IMG/VR virus record: IMGVR_UViG_3300007519_000072
Location: 1 to 25,548 of that record
DNA from: a virus
Reading direction: 5' to 3' (one strand)
Length of the DNA stretch: 25,548 nucleotides
The first letter of the stretch is position 1. Each line of letters opens with the position of its first letter. The notes beneath the pieces were generated by a model. It made no database searches. It was not told the DNA's origin and saw nothing but the letters and a program-made list of their open reading frames with translations. Shown here in pieces: positions 21,673 through 25,548 of the stretch. The position numbers and the translations under genes were made by a program.

Positions 21673-21936
21673 ATGTTAAGCAAAGAAACTCTGCAGGAAT
21701 ACCTCAATCAATTTGAAGTGTTGCGAGGAATCACAGTGCAACATGAGAGCGAACTCAAACGTTCCTTGGCACCGCAAGTGGTTATGCTTAGTGGCATGGT
21801 CAATATCGAGGGTACCCCTCATTTGTTTGAAGCCGAGCTCAACCTTTTTGAGTTCCATGGGCGAGATGATCTGGTAAGACTCGCAGCATCTATGCTAAAG
21901 GCATTCGATAGGGCAGGCGTTGAAACTATAAGGTAA
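21673..21936 (+). CDS. Hypothetical protein upstream of terminase, 87 aa
   Basis: ATG 21673 lies only 19 bases after the tRNA 3' end; a TTG at 21661 in frame is an alternative start. Neither has a Shine-Dalgarno sequence. Helical N-terminus (LSKETLQEYLNQFEVLRGIT), beta-rich middle (PQVVMLSGMVNIEG) and 'HGRDDLVRLAASMLKAFDRA'. Not recognised. Five bases separate it from the putative small terminase. Cleavage of the tRNA from the transcript would leave this gene with a very short leader. Confidence 0.6.
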   Translation: MLSKETLQEYLNQFEVLRGITVQHESELKRSLAPQVVMLSGMVNIEGTPHLFEAELNLFEFHGRDDLVRLAASMLKAFDRAGVETIR

Positions 21937-21941
21937 AGAAA

Positions 21942-22178
21942 ATGGCAGCACGAAGAGTGAAGATTAAGCACGATGACAACACACGCTTGAAGATACAAGC
22001 CAGCCAGCTGATTAACCGTCTGACCGGGCATGCTCAAGGCACAGTAGACTTGTCGACCACACAGGTAAGAGCGATTGAAATCTTGCTACGGAAGATTCTC
22101 CCTGATTTGTCTGATGTAAAGATGGATGTCGACACCCAGCCTATTACGTTTAACTTATCCATGGGTAGCAAGAAGTAG
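21942..22178 (+). CDS. Putative terminase small subunit, 78 aa
   Basis: Short basic helical protein: RVKIKHDDNTRLKIQASQLI, then TQVRAIEILLRKILPDL, followed by a polar tail. In phages with this type of large terminase, proteins of this size and pattern directly upstream are annotated as the DNA-recognising small subunit. AAGG lies 8 bases upstream. The stop shares one base with the GTG of the large subunit. Assigned mainly by position and helical DNA-binding character. Confidence 0.6.
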   Translation: MAARRVKIKHDDNTRLKIQASQLINRLTGHAQGTVDLSTTQVRAIEILLRKILPDLSDVKMDVDTQPITFNLSMGSKK

Positions 22179-23605
22179 TGGAAACCATTTCGTATGTACC
22201 TCCCGGCCCAGTGGCTGCAGCTTTCCATGCTGATGATTCTTTTGTTAGGGGGTTGATGGGTCCGGTTGGTAGTGGCAAATCAAGTAGCTGTTGTGTAGAG
22301 ATCATGAGGCGTGCGATTGAGCAACGACCATCCCCCGATGGCATCAGACGCTCTCGCTGGCTCGTGATTCGCAACACCTACCCTGAGCTTAAGTCCACAA
22401 CAATCAGGACGTGGGAGAACTGGTTCAGTTCTGCTGTAGCACCTATCCGATGGGACACACCGATTACCTCTGTCATGAAGATTGGCGACATAGGTGACGG
22501 CACAGCCATGGAGCTTGAGGTTATGTTTATGGCGTTAGACCGCCCGACAGAAACTGGCAAGCTACGCTCTTTAGAATTAACGGGTGCATGGATTAACGAA
22601 GCCTCAGAGATACCTAAAGAAATCTTTGATATGACAACCCAGCGTGTTGGTCGATACCCGTCAAGACTTGTGGGTGGTCCGAGCTGGAGTGGTGTTATCT
22701 TAGATACCAACCCATGTGATGACGACCATTGGTATTACAAAGTTGCAGAAGAAGAGAGTCCACCTGAGTGGGCATTCTTTAGGCAGCCCGGCGGTTTGTT
22801 TAAAGAGGGTGAGGTGTATAAGCCTAATCCAGAGGCTGAGAATGTTTACAACCTACCGAATGGTTATGAGTATTACTTGCGACAGGTCACTTCAAAGCAG
22901 GATGATTGGATTAACGTTTTCCTCTTAGGTAACTATGGCTCCACCAAAGATGGCAAGCCTGTCTACCCAGAGTACAACGACAAGGTGCACTGCCTAACCA
23001 AGAACGTGGAAGCGGCTAGAGGTTTGCCTTTAGTTCTAGGCTGGGACTTTGGATTGACACCCGCATGTGTTGTGGCACAAGTCACTACCCGTGGCAAGCT
23101 AATCATCCTAGATGAATTTGTTTCAGAAGACATGGGCATCCGTCAGTTCGCCAATGACATCGTGAAGCCAGCCTTGATTAACAAGTACTCCGGTTACACC
23201 ATCTTCTCTGCAGGCGACCCGGCTGGAAACATTAGGGCACAAACGGATGAGCGCACTTGCTTGCAAGAGTTGCTAGAAGCTGGTATCACAACAGAGCCAG
23301 CCTCAACCAATGATTTTTTACCAAGACGAGAATCAGTTGCGTACTTCTTAACTCGTCTAACAGATGGCGAACCAGCGTTTGAATTAAATCCACGCTGCAC
23401 AATAATCCGTAAAGGCTTGAGTGGTCGCTATAAGTTTGAGCGCATTAGAACTTCAGGCAATGCCAGATACAAAGATAGACCAGTCAAAGATATTTATTCA
23501 CACATACAAGACGCCTTGCAGTATTTATGCCTGCGAGTGCGTAGTGGTTTAACCCCATCAAGGGCTAGAACCGTCACAGCAAAATCCGCTAAGGGTTGGA
23601 CATAA
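22178..23605 (+). CDS. terL: Terminase large subunit
   Basis: 475 aa, GTG start overlapping the previous stop (TAGTG). ATPase: Walker A GPVGSGKSS (28-36), IRNTYPELK (64-72), Walker B LTGAWINEASE (134-144). Nuclease (RNase H fold): LGWDFGLTPAC (288-297, Asp290), SAGDPAGN (344-351, Asp347) and HIQDALQYL (442-450, Asp445), the three acidic metal ligands. It cuts concatemeric DNA and pumps it into the prohead through the portal encoded next. Complete and intact. Confidence 0.93.
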   Translation: METISYVPPGPVAAAFHADDSFVRGLMGPVGSGKSSSCCVEIMRRAIEQRPSPDGIRRSRWLVIRNTYPELKSTTIRTWENWFSSAVAPIRWDTPITSVMKIGDIGDGTAMELEVMFMALDRPTETGKLRSLELTGAWINEASEIPKEIFDMTTQRVGRYPSRLVGGPSWSGVILDTNPCDDDHWYYKVAEEESPPEWAFFRQPGGLFKEGEVYKPNPEAENVYNLPNGYEYYLRQVTSKQDDWINVFLLGNYGSTKDGKPVYPEYNDKVHCLTKNVEAARGLPLVLGWDFGLTPACVVAQVTTRGKLIILDEFVSEDMGIRQFANDIVKPALINKYSGYTIFSAGDPAGNIRAQTDERTCLQELLEAGITTEPASTNDFLPRRESVAYFLTRLTDGEPAFELNPRCTIIRKGLSGRYKFERIRTSGNARYKDRPVKDIYSHIQDALQYLCLRVRSGLTPSRARTVTAKSAKGWT

Positions 23606-23608
23606 TCA

Positions 23609-25548
23609 ATGAGCTACTCAAACAATCACCCAGAAGTTGAGATCGATGTCGAAGTTAAATACAACATGGTTGAGAACGACGGCTTTGAAACTAACCTAGC
23701 GGCCTATGTTCGCCGCTGCTGGGAGTCGGCCAAGGTAGCACGCGCAGAGATAACCGAACGGTTACTGAAGTGCGATCGACAGCGACGGGGCACCTACGAC
23801 CCAGACCGAGCATCAGACATTGCACAGATGGGCGGCTCTGATATTTTTATGATGCTCACTGATGTGAAGTGTCGCGCTGCAGAGGCTTGGATTAAAGATG
23901 TCATGCTCAATCAACAAGAACGCATCTTTGAACTCAAGCCTTCTAATGCGCCAGAGATGCCAGTGGATATGCAGTCCGCTATTGTGGACTTGGTTCGCAC
24001 AGAAGCCGAGCAGTTTGTTAATGAAGACGGTGAGCAGCTTCACCCAGAAACATTCCGCGCTCGTATGGAAGAAGTCTACGAGGCAATCAATGAGCGTTTG
24101 CAAAAGGAGTCTGAAGATGCAGCTAGACGAATGGGTGACAAGATTGAAGACCAGCTTAACCAAGGCGGGTTTAATAATGAGCTACGTAACTTCATCACAG
24201 ATTTTTCTACTTTCCCTACAGCCATTATCAAAGGTCCTGTAGTCAAGAGACGCAAGGCTATGAAGTGGGGTCCACAGTTTCAGCCAATCGTATCGACAGA
24301 GTTCGTGCGAGAAGTCGAGCGGGTATCTCCCTATGACATCTACCCCGCTCCCTCTTCTACTGGTGTAGATGATGGTTATCTCATCCACCGCCAACGATTG
24401 TCACGCGCATCTTTGTATGCTCTCAAGGGCACGCAAGGTGTAGACAACGACGCTCTTGAAACGGTAGTGGCGCAGTATGGTCGCTCAGGCTACATGTCGT
24501 TTCAGGCGGGTGACACAGAACGCCGTCAGCTAGAAGGCAAACCTTTTCGCACACCAATCAATGAAGACCAGATTGAGACCCTAAACTTCTGGGGTTCAGT
24601 CAATGGGCAATGGTTGCTAGAGTGGGGCATCAAGGACAAAACAATCAAGTCGAATGAAGAGTATGAGATTGAACTCTACTGGACTGGCGGTATTGTTTGG
24701 AAGTGCATCATTAACCCAGACCCACTAGGTCAGCGTCCATACGATATTGCATCTTGGGAGGAAGTCCCACATAGCTTTTGGGGGATTGCTTTACCAGAGG
24801 TGATGCGCGATACGCAGGTGATGTGTAACGCAGCCGCCCGTAGCTTGGCAAACAATATGGGTATTGCATCCGGGCCGCAGGTAGAAATAACCGTAGACCG
24901 CTTACCTGATGGTGAGAACATATCCCAGATCTATCCTTGGAAGATTTGGCAAGTGACCTCAGACCGTACAGGTGGTGGTGCCAAGGCTGTGCAATTCTTC
25001 CAACCCAACATGAATGCTGGTGAGTTGCTACAGGTCTATCAGCATTTCGCCCGTCAATCAGATGAAGTCACTGGCATACCAAACTACATTTATGGTTCTA
25101 GTAATGTGAGTGGAGCCGGGCGTACAGCCAGTGGTTTATCTATGCTGATGGACAACGCATCCAAAGGAATCAAACAAGCTGTATCAAACATTGATAAAAT
25201 AGTTTCAGGAATTGTGAAGAGACTATATCTGCACAACATGATGTACGACGAAGACCCCTATATCAAGGGTGATTATAAGATTGTTGCTAAAGGCGCAATT
25301 GGGTTGATACACAAAGAAACACTACAGATGCGTCGCAACGAATTCTTGATCGCGACAGCTAATCCGCTAGACTCACAGATTGTTGGAACTGAAGGCCGCG
25401 CTCATATCTTAAGAGAAGCTGCTAGAGGTCTACAAATGGATGTCAGTAAAATCATCCCTGACTCTAGCTCTCTTGAGCAGCAACGCATACAGCAAATGGC
25501 AATGGCTATGGCACAAGAGATGATGGCCCAAGCACAGCAGCAAGCGGC
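23609..25548 (+). CDS. Portal protein (3' end outside window)
   Basis: ATG 23609 lies 3 bases after the terminase stop; the frame is open to the window edge (646 residues seen). Features of podovirus-like portals: helical N-terminus with RRCWESAKVARAEITERLL, DIFMMLTDVKCRAAEAWI, 'DIYPAPSSTGVDDGYLIHRQ', PHSFWGIALPEVMRDTQVMC, GIPNYIYGSSNVSGAGRTAS and a Gln/Met-rich C-terminus (QQMAMAMAQEMMAQAQQQ). Twelve copies form the vertex through which DNA is packaged and leaves. The Shine-Dalgarno sequence is weak (AAGGG far upstream), suggesting coupling to terminase translation. Confidence 0.88.
   Translation, partial: MSYSNNHPEVEIDVEVKYNMVENDGFETNLAAYVRRCWESAKVARAEITERLLKCDRQRRGTYDPDRASDIAQMGGSDIFMMLTDVKCRAAEAWIKDVMLNQQERIFELKPSNAPEMPVDMQSAIVDLVRTEAEQFVNEDGEQLHPETFRARMEEVYEAINERLQKESEDAARRMGDKIEDQLNQGGFNNELRNFITDFSTFPTAIIKGPVVKRRKAMKWGPQFQPIVSTEFVREVERVSPYDIYPAPSSTGVDDGYLIHRQRLSRASLYALKGTQGVDNDALETVVAQYGRSGYMSFQAGDTERRQLEGKPFRTPINEDQIETLNFWGSVNGQWLLEWGIKDKTIKSNEEYEIELYWTGGIVWKCIINPDPLGQRPYDIASWEEVPHSFWGIALPEVMRDTQVMCNAAARSLANNMGIASGPQVEITVDRLPDGENISQIYPWKIWQVTSDRTGGGAKAVQFFQPNMNAGELLQVYQHFARQSDEVTGIPNYIYGSSNVSGAGRTASGLSMLMDNASKGIKQAVSNIDKIVSGIVKRLYLHNMMYDEDPYIKGDYKIVAKGAIGLIHKETLQMRRNEFLIATANPLDSQIVGTEGRAHILREAARGLQMDVSKIIPDSSSLEQQRIQQMAMAMAQEMMAQAQQQA

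Noticed and set aside
1-25548. CRISPR arrays, insertion sequences, integrase or toxin-antitoxin pairs
   Set aside because: No regular spaced repeats, transposase motifs or tyrosine/serine recombinase motifs were seen; the excisionase-like protein alone does not establish lysogeny.

Overview
The window is a large piece of a tailed-phage genome (or a closely related prophage). It carries a terminase large subunit, a portal protein, and a very large polyvalent virion protein of the kind seen in short-tailed phages. It also holds a dense set of phage replication, recombination and nucleotide-pool genes packed in overlapping operons with strong AAGGAG ribosome binding sites. No ribosomal, ribosomal-RNA or metabolic host genes are present. 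Shine-Dalgarno and sigma70-type promoter sequences point to a Gram-negative, probably proteobacterial, host; the host cannot be named from sequence alone. Both ends are cut inside virion genes (polyvalent protein at the left, portal at the right), so the window shows the whole non-structural half of the genome with the structural half lying outside.

Layout. (1) 1-4480, plus strand: the 3' part of a giant polyvalent virion protein, split by an apparent one-base frameshift near 1637-1645. (2) 4470-10618, minus strand: an early operon read leftward from a consensus promoter at 10673-10702. Its genes are an ERF single-strand annealing protein, a Cas4/RecB-like exonuclease, a helix-turn-helix protein, an NrdR-like zinc ribbon, two dNTP pyrophosphohydrolases (a MazZ-like dATP/dGTP enzyme and a MazG-like enzyme), tiny membrane proteins, an HExxH metallopeptidase and a decayed partial copy of it. 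(3) 10619-11177: divergent control region with two rightward promoters and a GC-rich structured leader RNA. (4) 11178-14721, plus strand: replication operon with primase-helicase, YbcO-like nuclease, PD-(D/E)XK resolvase and small zinc proteins. (5) 14728-14824: a consensus promoter followed at once by a strong terminator, predicting a ~60-nt small RNA whose 5' end is complementary to the phage ribosome binding sites. (6) 14823-20786, minus strand: an operon built around a class II glutamine amidotransferase and an amidoligase, preceded by small genes including three related Trp-rich proteins. (7) 20787-21578: gene-free region with G-run hairpins. (8) 21579-25548, plus strand: an initiator-like tRNA(CAU), a small protein, putative small terminase, large terminase and portal.

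How it works together. ERF, the exonuclease, the resolvase, YbcO and the primase-helicase form a replication/recombination set. The pyrophosphohydrolases shape the nucleotide pool. The amidotransferase and amidoligase form a predicted ammonia-fed amide-bond-forming system with unknown substrate, the most notable enzymatic system here. The small RNA could act as an early-to-late translational switch. All functions are read from motifs; no database search was possible.
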